Shown here piece by piece: positions 15,907-25,700 of a stretch of 64,000 nt of DNA. The position numbers and the translations under genes were made by a program. Positions within the stretch are counted from its first letter, which is position 1. Each line of letters starts with the position of its first letter. The stretch spans positions 232,168-296,167 of the forward strand of contig NZ_AQRA01000009.1 of NCBI RefSeq assembly GCF_000626715.1. The letters run 5' to 3'. This stretch comes from Aquimarina atlantica. Lineage in GTDB: Bacteria; Bacteroidota; Bacteroidia; Flavobacteriales; Flavobacteriaceae. The notes below the pieces were generated by a model. The model worked only from the letters and a program-made list of their open reading frames with translations, was not told where the DNA came from and ran no database searches.

Positions 15907-18900
15907 ATGAATAAAGTACTACGATTCGCATTAGTATTATGCCTTTGTTTATCTACAACAAGTTTGTTGGCAAATGAGATGTTATATGCTACAGAGAAAA
16001 AAACAGAAGATACTAAAAGCGAAAAAGCAGAACCGGTTAAGGATAGTTTACATAACAATACCACGGTTACCCATACCAAAATAGCACCGGCACAACCAGT
16101 TAAAACCTTTAGAGAATTTAAATCTCTCGAGAAATTTGATACTCCCGTAGTAAAAGAAAAAATATCTGATTTTGGGATTGCAGAAGGCTACCAATTTAAT
16201 GGGCTTAATGCCGAACAAGACAAGAATTGGCTTGATATAGCGAATGATGTATTTGAAAAGATTGATAATACAAAAAGGTACATCGAAGAACTTACTAATG
16301 ATGAGTTAAAAGAGTTACCTGTTGCGATAGAACCGGTTACTATTAGTAATGTAACCTATACCGTTGGGATCGCCAAAGCTGTTTTTAAACCAGCACATAC
16401 AGAGCTTACAGTTTTTCTTAGGGTAGAATTACCAGAAACCACAACTACTTCAACAACCACAGCAGAAGGAACAACTACGACGACAAAAAATAAAAAAGAT
16501 GTATTGATTTTAGGAGCATCTAATATCAAACTATCCCATGATGGCGGGATAGATGGAGATGCCAGACTACATCTAATTTCACAATATACGATGAATCTTA
16601 ATAGTGGTGCCATCTTACTTACACTAAAAGGAAGTTTTGAAAACCCAGGCACCTATGCAGTAATCGACTGTTTTGGTTTTAAAAAACTGGGGATAGATGC
16701 CAATATCAAATTCACCGATGGATTATTGTTTCCGGTAGATGAAAACGGTAAAAAGAAAACGGGCTATGTTAATAGTGATTTTAAAATAGTAGCAGAAGAC
16801 TGGAATGATATGATAGTTAACATATCATTACCCGAATTTGGAGTCACAGGAGCAGCAGAAGGTACTACTTTTAAACTAAAAAATGCAGTACTGGATTTTA
16901 GTGATTTGAATAATGACGAGTCGATGCCATCAGGATATTTAAATACATATTATCGTGAGAACCCCAATTTGTGGAGAGGAGTATACGTACAAGATTTAGA
17001 AGTTGTTTTACCCAAAGCATTCGAGAAACAAAATAATGATGAAAGAGTTGCTTTTGGTGCTCGAAACCTGATTATCGATGGCCAGGGAGTAACCGGTAAA
17101 TTTACAGGAGATAATATTCTTACACTTGATGAAGGATCAGCTTCGGGATGGGCATTTTCGTTAGATCACTTTTTACTGGATATTGAAGTAAATAAGTTAA
17201 AAGGAGGAGAATTTGAGGGACAGATCATATTACCTGTATCCGAAGTCGATAAGGTAAATTATATCGCAATAATCCAACCCGATGAATATACTCTTAGTGT
17301 ATCTAATACCGAAGATATCAATTTTGATGTATGGAATGCAGAAGTAACCTTAACACCAGAATCTTATATAGAACTAAAGGTTAAGGATGACAAGTTTAGG
17401 CCCAAAGCAAGCTTAAACGGGTCTATAAATATTGCATCTGGGTTAAAAAAAGAAGAAAGTACATCAACAGATACTAAAAAAGATAAGACTGTCGATTTTA
17501 AGGGAATTGTATTTAAGGAAATGGTCATACAAACCGAATCTCCAAAATTTTCGGTTGGTTCTTTTGGGTATAGAGGAAAAATGAAAATTGCTAATTTCCC
17601 TTTAACGGTGAATGAAATAAGATTAGAAGCCTCTTCTGATAATAAAGCAGCACTTGTTTTTAATTTTAATATCAATCTTACCTCAGAAAGAGATGGGGCT
17701 AATGGTGGAGGAGCCGAATTAAAAATTAATGCGCTCTTAGATCAAAGTGAAGGTAGAGATCGTTGGAAATATGATGGCATAGATTTAAATAGTGTCAATG
17801 TGGAAATGTCTGTGGCGGGGATAGAGCTAAAAGGAGCCATCTTTATTTTTGAAGACGACCCAACTTATGGTACCGGTTTTGCCGGGGCAGTAGGGGCCAA
17901 GTTCACTACAGGAATGGAGCTAGAGGTCGAAGCCAAAGCATTATTTGGTAGAACCGATAGTTTTAGATATTGGTATACAGATGCCAGTGTGACCTTACCG
18001 CAAGGGATTCCTATTTTTCCCGGGTTTGAGATTAATGCGTTTGGAGGAGGTTTCTATAACCGCATGCATATGGCTGGGACTACAAAGCAGAAAGATGCAC
18101 AATACACTCAGATAGGAGCATCAAAATCGGGAGTTATCTATGAACCGTACAAAGAAAATGGTTTAGGGATGAAAGCATCGGTAGGGATTATCACAGCAGG
18201 GTCGCCAGACCTGTTTAATGCAACGGTAGAGTTTGGTATGACATTCCGTAAATCAGGAAGTTTAGGCGAAATCTATATGAAAGGCAAAGGTAGGCTTATC
18301 GCATCAATACCTGGTGACTTTTATGAAACAATCAATAAGCAATTAAGTGATATAGCAAATGGTTTGGAGGTAAAGGTGCCATTTGTACCTGATGGGGCAA
18401 TTACTGCAGATGTATACACCAAATTCGATTTTAATAATAAAATTTTTCATTCTACATCAGAGGTATATGTGAACCTTTTCGGAATCCTAGAAGGTGTTGG
18501 AGATAATGGACGAGCAGGATGGATGGATTTTTACGTAGATCCAAACGAGTGGCATATTTTGATAGGAACTCCCGATGATCCTATTGGTATAGCATTAGAT
18601 TTGGGATTTGTAAAAATGAACACAAAAAGCTACTTCATGTCGGGAGATAATATCCCGGGGCCACCATCGCCACCTGATATAGTTACAAGACTCTTGGGAG
18701 TAGATGCGAGAGAAATTGATAATCGTGATCTTAGGTCACTTAGTGGTGGTAGAGGCATGGCATTTGGATCCAGTATAAGCCATAGTTCAAAACATAAGTT
18801 TTTAATATTCTACGCACAATTTGATTCTGGGATAGGGTTTGATGTTATGATGAAAGATTATGGAGAAGCACGTTGTAAAGGCTCTTCGGGACAAATAGGG

Positions 18901-20607
18901 ATGAACGGTTGGTATATCAACGGGCAATCTTATGCCTATCTGCAAGGAAAAGTAGGGTTGAAAATCAAAGTATTTGGATTTAAAAAGAAAGTATCCATTT
19001 TCCAGGGAGGAGGAGCTATATTAATGCAGTCCCGATTCCCAAATCCGGCATGGTTTAAAGGATACCTGGCAGGCCGTTACAATATATTAGGAGGCATGGT
19101 CAAAGGAAGCTTTAGATTTAAAGTAGAATTTGGAGAAAAATGTGAGATAGAAGGGGATAGTGTATTAGATGGTATGGTTGTTATAGGCGATATGACCCCA
19201 AAAGAGAGCTCGGTAGATGTAGATGTTTTTGCAGCACCACAAGTCGTATTTAATATGCCGATCAATAAAGTGTTCGAAATTCCCGATGATGAAGGGGATC
19301 AGAAATATCGTATCCTTATGGATAAATTTGAGGTGAGTGATAATGGAAAACCCCTACAAGGAGAAATAGAATGGAACAACAGTAATGATGTGGCAATGTT
19401 CTATTCTCATGAAATATTGCCGCAAAATACTCAAATTAAAGCATTTGTACAGTTACATTTTGAAGAATATAAAAATGGGCAATGGCAGATCATCAAAGAA
19501 AATGGTAATGTATCTACAGAGACCAAAGAAGTGAATTTTACTACAGGAGAAGCCCCTAAAACGATTTCATTACAAAATATCAAATATATGTATCCGGTGA
19601 TAGGGCAAAAGAATTTCTTTACCGAAGAATATAATGTTGGATACGTTAATCTAAAGCGAGGACAGAAGTATCTGTTTGATCCAGTACCTAACTGGAATAA
19701 AACAATGATGATGAGTACGGATTCTGGAGAAGAATTGGTTGTAAACTTCACATATAATGAAGGCAAAAAACAACTCACCTATGCTATTCCGGAAGGAATA
19801 AGTACTAAGACAGCGTATCATGTGGCGATTAAATTGATTCCTCCAAAAGAGGAAAAGCCGAGTAATATAGCCGAATCCTATACTAAAACAGAATTAGGGG
19901 ATGATGAATCTGGAAATGATGTCGAAATAAGAACCCGAAAAGCCGAAGGAGTGATCACCCAGGGAGAAGAACGAGAATTGCTGACCTATGATTTTAAAAC
20001 AAGTGAGTATACCACTTTTAGGAAAAAGATGAAAGCAATGAATATAAGTGATCACCTATATACCTTAGATGTAAAGCCCTATGGAATAGTGCTTACATCA
20101 AAAATAAATCGTCAAGAACCTTTTGATCTGGTAGAATTAACCGGAAACCAATATTCTGGAGGGGTTCCTTTGGTTAAAGCTGTAGCAAGGCTTAATGATT
20201 CATATTATAGAAAAAAGGTGAAGCCTTTACTCTATGAGAATTACCCGTTAGGTGGTCTTACAGTAAAAAGAGATATAAGCAAGGTAGGCGTTCCTCCAAT
20301 AGAAGGTGTCGAAGCTAAATCATCATACTTAGCATATTTAGAAAATGATCTTGAGGATGAGATTATCGGGTTTAACCCCTATCGATATGATTTAAGTCTG
20401 TACTATTATAGAGACTATGTAGATTTAAGCTACCAATTGATCAATTCGGATCTCCCATGGGAAACAGATAAACAATATTTAAACTTAGTTACGGGCAAAT
20501 TTCCAGTAATGGAAATCGACAAAACTTATCAGGCAGAGTTGAAATATATATTACCGGGGCAGATAAGCAGAAGTAATCATGTACTATCATATGAGTATGG
20601 AAACTAA
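15907..20607 (+). CDS. Large secreted beta-rich protein of unknown function (1566 residues)
   Basis: A signal peptide (about 1-23, CLCLSTTSLLANE) is followed by a charged linker to about residue 70. A Thr-rich stretch (about 179-195) interrupts an otherwise beta-rich protein. The middle (about 560-1100) has Gly-rich strands with alternating hydrophobic residues (GTGFAGAVGAKF, INAFGGGFY). The last 450 residues look like Ig or FN3-type beta modules (KTISLQNIKYMYPVIGQ, TYNEGKKQLTYAIPEG). No transmembrane segment, sorting domain or catalytic motif is visible and no family is recognised. It opens a unit with the FN3 and SprB-repeat proteins (13- and 9-base gaps), so it is probably a partner in the same surface assembly. 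Confidence 0.75.
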   Translation: MNKVLRFALVLCLCLSTTSLLANEMLYATEKKTEDTKSEKAEPVKDSLHNNTTVTHTKIAPAQPVKTFREFKSLEKFDTPVVKEKISDFGIAEGYQFNGLNAEQDKNWLDIANDVFEKIDNTKRYIEELTNDELKELPVAIEPVTISNVTYTVGIAKAVFKPAHTELTVFLRVELPETTTTSTTTAEGTTTTTKNKKDVLILGASNIKLSHDGGIDGDARLHLISQYTMNLNSGAILLTLKGSFENPGTYAVIDCFGFKKLGIDANIKFTDGLLFPVDENGKKKTGYVNSDFKIVAEDWNDMIVNISLPEFGVTGAAEGTTFKLKNAVLDFSDLNNDESMPSGYLNTYYRENPNLWRGVYVQDLEVVLPKAFEKQNNDERVAFGARNLIIDGQGVTGKFTGDNILTLDEGSASGWAFSLDHFLLDIEVNKLKGGEFEGQIILPVSEVDKVNYIAIIQPDEYTLSVSNTEDINFDVWNAEVTLTPESYIELKVKDDKFRPKASLNGSINIASGLKKEESTSTDTKKDKTVDFKGIVFKEMVIQTESPKFSVGSFGYRGKMKIANFPLTVNEIRLEASSDNKAALVFNFNINLTSERDGANGGGAELKINALLDQSEGRDRWKYDGIDLNSVNVEMSVAGIELKGAIFIFEDDPTYGTGFAGAVGAKFTTGMELEVEAKALFGRTDSFRYWYTDASVTLPQGIPIFPGFEINAFGGGFYNRMHMAGTTKQKDAQYTQIGASKSGVIYEPYKENGLGMKASVGIITAGSPDLFNATVEFGMTFRKSGSLGEIYMKGKGRLIASIPGDFYETINKQLSDIANGLEVKVPFVPDGAITADVYTKFDFNNKIFHSTSEVYVNLFGILEGVGDNGRAGWMDFYVDPNEWHILIGTPDDPIGIALDLGFVKMNTKSYFMSGDNIPGPPSPPDIVTRLLGVDAREIDNRDLRSLSGGRGMAFGSSISHSSKHKFLIFYAQFDSGIGFDVMMKDYGEARCKGSSGQIGMNGWYINGQSYAYLQGKVGLKIKVFGFKKKVSIFQGGGAILMQSRFPNPAWFKGYLAGRYNILGGMVKGSFRFKVEFGEKCEIEGDSVLDGMVVIGDMTPKESSVDVDVFAAPQVVFNMPINKVFEIPDDEGDQKYRILMDKFEVSDNGKPLQGEIEWNNSNDVAMFYSHEILPQNTQIKAFVQLHFEEYKNGQWQIIKENGNVSTETKEVNFTTGEAPKTISLQNIKYMYPVIGQKNFFTEEYNVGYVNLKRGQKYLFDPVPNWNKTMMMSTDSGEELVVNFTYNEGKKQLTYAIPEGISTKTAYHVAIKLIPPKEEKPSNIAESYTKTELGDDESGNDVEIRTRKAEGVITQGEERELLTYDFKTSEYTTFRKKMKAMNISDHLYTLDVKPYGIVLTSKINRQEPFDLVELTGNQYSGGVPLVKAVARLNDSYYRKKVKPLLYENYPLGGLTVKRDISKVGVPPIEGVEAKSSYLAYLENDLEDEIIGFNPYRYDLSLYYYRDYVDLSYQLINSDLPWETDKQYLNLVTGKFPVMEIDKTYQAELKYILPGQISRSNHVLSYEYGN

Positions 20608-20620
20608 TAAGATCAAAAAT

Positions 20621-22696
20621 ATGCGTAGCGTCGTAGTATTGCTATTATCGTTCTCAATATGGAGTCAAAAGCCTATTGGAGAAGATCCCCCATCGGTACA
20701 GGTGATGAGCAGGGTGACCAAAGAAACCATTATGTTACGATGGGCAGTTACCACCCCTACAGCTTGGAAACATGCTAACAAATACGGGTTTACTATAGAA
20801 CGCAAAACTATTGTAAGAGCAGGAGAGATTCTTAGAGAACAAGAAATAAAAAAAATAACACCAACTCCTATATTACCAAAACCAATAGCAGCATGGGAAG
20901 AGTTTGCCAGTCAGAATGATTATGCAGCTATTGCTGCACAGGCTATCTATGGCGACGACTTTGATGTAGAACTAAGTGAAGGAGGTACAGATATGATGAG
21001 TATTGTGAACCTGTCTCAAGCCCTGGAGCAACGTTTCTCTTTTGCTCTGTATGCAGCAGATCAAAATTTTGAAGTCGCAAAGTATTCTGGATTGGCCTAT
21101 GTGGATACAGATGTAAAACCTAATGAGAAATACCTATACATCATAAGAACTGCAATTCCTGAAGAAAAAATGACTGTAGCACATGGCGGAGTATATCGTG
21201 GATTGGTAGACTATATCGAGTTACCCACACCAAGAGACCTTGTTGGGATATTTAAAGATAAAAGTGTACTACTAAGCTGGAATTCTACTTCACTGGCAGA
21301 TTATTATAATAATTATATCATAGAACGATCAGATGATAATGGTGACACGTTTACGTCTTTGAGCGATGTACCCATAATTAATATGGGAGAAAAAGAGGAA
21401 AAGACTACAGATCGTATGTTTTATATCGATAGTTTACCACAAAATAATAAAGAATATCAGTACAGGATAAAAGGGATATCGCCTTTTGGAGAAACAAGTC
21501 CATCCTCAAAAGTTGTTTCCGGATCAGGAAAGAAAGCTTTGGCGTATAACCCAGCAATAAAAGAAGCAAAGTTACAATCAGATAATAGCACAGCAATAAT
21601 CACCTGGGAGTTCCCCGAAGAAGGATTAGAAACCCTGAGTCATTTCGAATTAAACAGATCAGATGCCATCAAAGATAACTACCGGGTAGTGGTTTCTGAT
21701 ATTGCTAAGACCACAAGAAGTATTGAGTTCAAAAATTTAAGTGTAATTAATTACTTTACAATAACAGCCGTTGGTGTAGATGGTACAAAAAGAGCTTCTT
21801 TTCCGCAGATGGTACAACCCGTGGATGATACGCCACCAATAACTCCTTTTGGACTTACAGGAGTTATTGACTCTACAGGAATAGTACAATTACAGTGGAA
21901 TGCCAATACCGAACCTGATTTTTTGGGATATCGTGTGTTTAGAGCAAATCTTGAGAACGAAGAGTTTACACAGATCACTTTTCGTACCATATCCCAAAAT
22001 ACTATTGTAGATACAATAAATATAAAAACCCTGAACAATAAAATCTATTATAAAGTTCAGGCGTTTGATACGCGGTATAACCCCTCAGGGTTTTCTGAAA
22101 TATTAGAACTTAAGAAACCCGATATCATACCACCTACAAAACCGGTTTTTAAATCGTTTCGTGCAGATAAGGGAATAATAGAATTACATTGGATAACCAG
22201 TAGCAGTGTTGATGCATCAAAAACCCTGGTGTACCGTAAAGAAAAAGGCAAAGAATCCTCCTGGCAGTTGGTATCAGAAACTGATATCCCCCAGAATCGG
22301 TATCAAGATGCTACAGCAATACCTGCATTAACCTATCTATATACTCTGGTAACTGTGGATGAATCTGGATTAGAATCAGAACCGGTAACGCCTTTAACGA
22401 TTAGTTTACCGGATAACAAATCCAAACCAGAAATAGATAGATTTACTGCAGTTGTAAACCGTGAAGAAAGACAAATAGGGATAAACTGGAGATATACTGC
22501 AAAAGGAGTTAAAGAATTTTTATTATACAAGGCAGAAGAAGGGAAACAACCCACAAGATATAAGATATTTTCGAATACAGAAACCAAATTTACAGATCAC
22601 CAACTCACCGTAAATACAAGATACACCTATCTATTACAGGCAGTATTCGATTCGAGGGCTAAATCCCCAATTAAAAAAATTGAAGTAGAATATTAA
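20621..22696 (+). CDS. Secreted fibronectin type III protein
   Basis: The frame is open from an ATG at 20579, but that would overlap the previous gene by 29 bases and hide the signal peptide. The ATG at 20621 gives MRSVVVLLLSFSIWSQ, a normal export signal, 13 bases after the upstream stop. The roughly 690-residue product has at least four FN3-type modules. Their typical strands include VLLSWNSTSLADYYNNYIIE, AIITWEFPEEGLETLSHFEL, VQLQWNANTEPDFLGYRVF and IELHWITSSSVDASKTLVY, spaced about 90-100 residues apart. FN3 modules act as spacers or binding units in surface proteins. No sorting domain is visible at the C-terminus, so it may stay periplasmic or bind partners encoded beside it. Confidence 0.82.
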   Translation: MRSVVVLLLSFSIWSQKPIGEDPPSVQVMSRVTKETIMLRWAVTTPTAWKHANKYGFTIERKTIVRAGEILREQEIKKITPTPILPKPIAAWEEFASQNDYAAIAAQAIYGDDFDVELSEGGTDMMSIVNLSQALEQRFSFALYAADQNFEVAKYSGLAYVDTDVKPNEKYLYIIRTAIPEEKMTVAHGGVYRGLVDYIELPTPRDLVGIFKDKSVLLSWNSTSLADYYNNYIIERSDDNGDTFTSLSDVPIINMGEKEEKTTDRMFYIDSLPQNNKEYQYRIKGISPFGETSPSSKVVSGSGKKALAYNPAIKEAKLQSDNSTAIITWEFPEEGLETLSHFELNRSDAIKDNYRVVVSDIAKTTRSIEFKNLSVINYFTITAVGVDGTKRASFPQMVQPVDDTPPITPFGLTGVIDSTGIVQLQWNANTEPDFLGYRVFRANLENEEFTQITFRTISQNTIVDTINIKTLNNKIYYKVQAFDTRYNPSGFSEILELKKPDIIPPTKPVFKSFRADKGIIELHWITSSSVDASKTLVYRKEKGKESSWQLVSETDIPQNRYQDATAIPALTYLYTLVTVDESGLESEPVTPLTISLPDNKSKPEIDRFTAVVNREERQIGINWRYTAKGVKEFLLYKAEEGKQPTRYKIFSNTETKFTDHQLTVNTRYTYLLQAVFDSRAKSPIKKIEVEY

Positions 22697-22705
22697 AGAA
22701 AAGAT

Positions 22706-25700
22706 ATGAGAAAGATAATACTTATTTTAATACTCTTAAGTTGTATAGGGCATGTAAAGGCCCAAAAATATACTGTTGTAGTCGAAGGAAAAGTTGGAAA
22801 ACCTGGTGGTAGTCAGAGTTGTGGAAATAATAGAGGGCTGTTAAAAATAAAATTACATTATAATAACGGAACTTCAGAAACGATTCATGATAAAGACGGT
22901 ATAGGATTTATGAATACTGATTATGCATATGAAAAAGAGTTCGATGTGTCTAACAAAGTTATAGCCATAGAGTTTGATTCTAGAATTGAAAGAAAAAGTG
23001 GTGGGACATGCGGAGGAACACGAGTGCAGAAAAAAATAGATATAGATACTTATTGCGGTGGTAAAATGTATTTTAATACTAATACAAATGACGTTATTTA
23101 TCATGCTTTAATACCTGGAAACGCATTTATAGCTATATATCCAAAGATAGAATTATCATATAAAGAAGGTAATGATATTGTAGAAGAATACAAAATCTGT
23201 AAAAGTAGTAAAGTTGGTATAGAAGCAACTACTGGTTTTGGTGCAAATACAAATTATAAGTGGAGTTTTTTTGATGAAGTTGGCACCAAAGAGGTGAGGC
23301 CTCCAGAATTAGCAGAGTTGATTAAAAAGAGAAATGCAGCATTAGGAAACTTGAACAGATGTAAACAACTGAATCCAAAAGATTGGGAAAGAAGATGTTT
23401 TAGAGAAAAAGAAAAATATGATGAAGCCGATGCCGCGTATAATGAATACATAAATGACCCCACCAAACCAAACTGGATAACAGTACCCTTTGGTTGGAGA
23501 CCTATCCCAGATTCAAATATTCAAGGAAAAGCAAGTATTTTACTTGGGTTAAGCAATTTGTACCCTAAAATTTCTGATCAAAATCAGGCAATAGATAATA
23601 GAATAAGAGTTAGGGCTGATCCTGGCTGTCTTAACCCTAGAAGCCTTTCTAATATACTTACTATTGTCTATATGCCAGATTTACCAAAGATGACTATGGT
23701 AACTCCAAAAAATCCTAGTTGTGCTACTACCAATGATGGAGAGTTTACGATTACATTCAATAGACCATTAAATAGTAATGAGAGAATCAACCTTTCTTTA
23801 GAAAAGAAAAATCCTTTAGGTGAATACGACCCACACAGTGTTGCTGGGGTTAATAAAACCAATATGCCAGGAACCACATTTGTTTGGGGAAATATAGAAA
23901 AAGGAGAATACAGGGTTACCTTTACCGGAGGGAAGATAGGTCCAGAAGATGTAACCTATTGTCATGATGACAATTCTGAGGAGTTTACAATAACCAGCCC
24001 ACCAGAAATTAAATTTGACGCCACACCAACTCATCCAAAATGTTATGTTGATAAAGGTAAAATAGTCATAAATGTAACTTCAGGCAGTGCTAATCAATAT
24101 TCTTTAGATGGAACAAACTGGACAGGTTTTACAGAGTCTGGCGTTACTATTGAGGATTTACCTCCTGCTACCTATACGGTGTGGGTAAGTAAAAATGGTA
24201 ATTGTGCAGTTTCTAAGACTGATATCACAATAAATAAGGCTACACAAATCCAGCATGAAGAAGGTGATATTATCCATCCGGGAAAACCTGAAGCCGAAGA
24301 TGCAAGTATTCGGGTAAACAGGGTATGGGGTGGTAACCCCAAAACAGAGGGTGTTACAAAGTATTATGATGCTACTCTCGTTACCGAAAAAGGAAAAACT
24401 ATCGGGCCTTTTAAAGCATATACGAATGGGTTTAGTATTGAAGAGTTACCGGCAGGGACTCATAAAATAATCTATACAGATGCAAATCAATGTACCAAAG
24501 AAATAAAATTAAGTACATTGATTGACCCTAAACCTATAGAACTTACATTTACTGAAGAACGAAACTGTTCTAATGATAACCTTGGAGAAATAACAGTTAA
24601 GATAACTGGTGGGTATCCAAAATCAACAGATCCTGATGCCCTTGATAATTATGATATTATATGGTATGAAGAAGGAGAAATATTTCCTTATTCTAACGAG
24701 GCTACTATTATGGGAGAGTATGGAGTATTGTATACGGTAGAAGTAAAAGATTTTAGAAAGGGATATGCAAAAAAAGAAAGGATACAAATAACAAAATATT
24801 CTAATATTGATAGTATTGACGATAAAAACATTACAGTAACTCATAACATTATTTATGGAGGCAAAAAAGGAACTATACATATTAGAGAAATAACAGGAGG
24901 GGAACCTCCTTATAGAATAAATTGGGAGCGAGTAGATGGAGAACCCTTTTCTGCCATAGGTGATAAAATAATAGATTTATCCGCAGGAGAGTATATAGCC
25001 ACAATTAATGATGCTACTAATAAATGTCCAATTACTAAAAAGATTACTGTAAACGAGCCTGATGAGCTTCTGGTTAGTATAAAAGAGAGTACGCCGATTC
25101 CTTGCTATAATGGAGAAGGTATCCTTTCTGCAAAAGTAACAGGTGGGAGTTTGAAGTATACATATCAATGGTATAAAAATGGTAAAAAAGTTGTTGGAGA
25201 GGAGTCTGATAGTTATTCTAATATTGAAAAAGGAAAGTATAGTGTTCGTGTCGAAGACGGAGTTACTTTTGCCGAGGCTTTTATAGATTTTCAGGAACCT
25301 GATATATTGCTTTTGTCTAAAGTATCCAAAGTTGATGCTTCTTGTTTTGGTGAAAAAAACGGTAAAATTACGTTATATCCTCAAGGAGGTACTCGCCCTT
25401 ATTATTTTTCTATAGACGATAAAGTTACATATATTTCAGAAGATGATCTTACTGGTTTTACTATTACGGGATTAGGAGCTGGTGATTATAAGGTATGGCT
25501 AAAAGATTATAATGGCTGTGAAATACTAACTCCCAAATCAATAAAGCTTGGATCACCAGATGAGATTATCATTACAAAAGAAACGATTACTCATGCAACA
25601 ACTGTAAATGGGACCAATGGTAGTATTATATTAGAGAAGATTGTTGGGGGAGTAGGAGTATATACATATAGTTGGAGTAAAGAAGGGGATGCAAAATTTA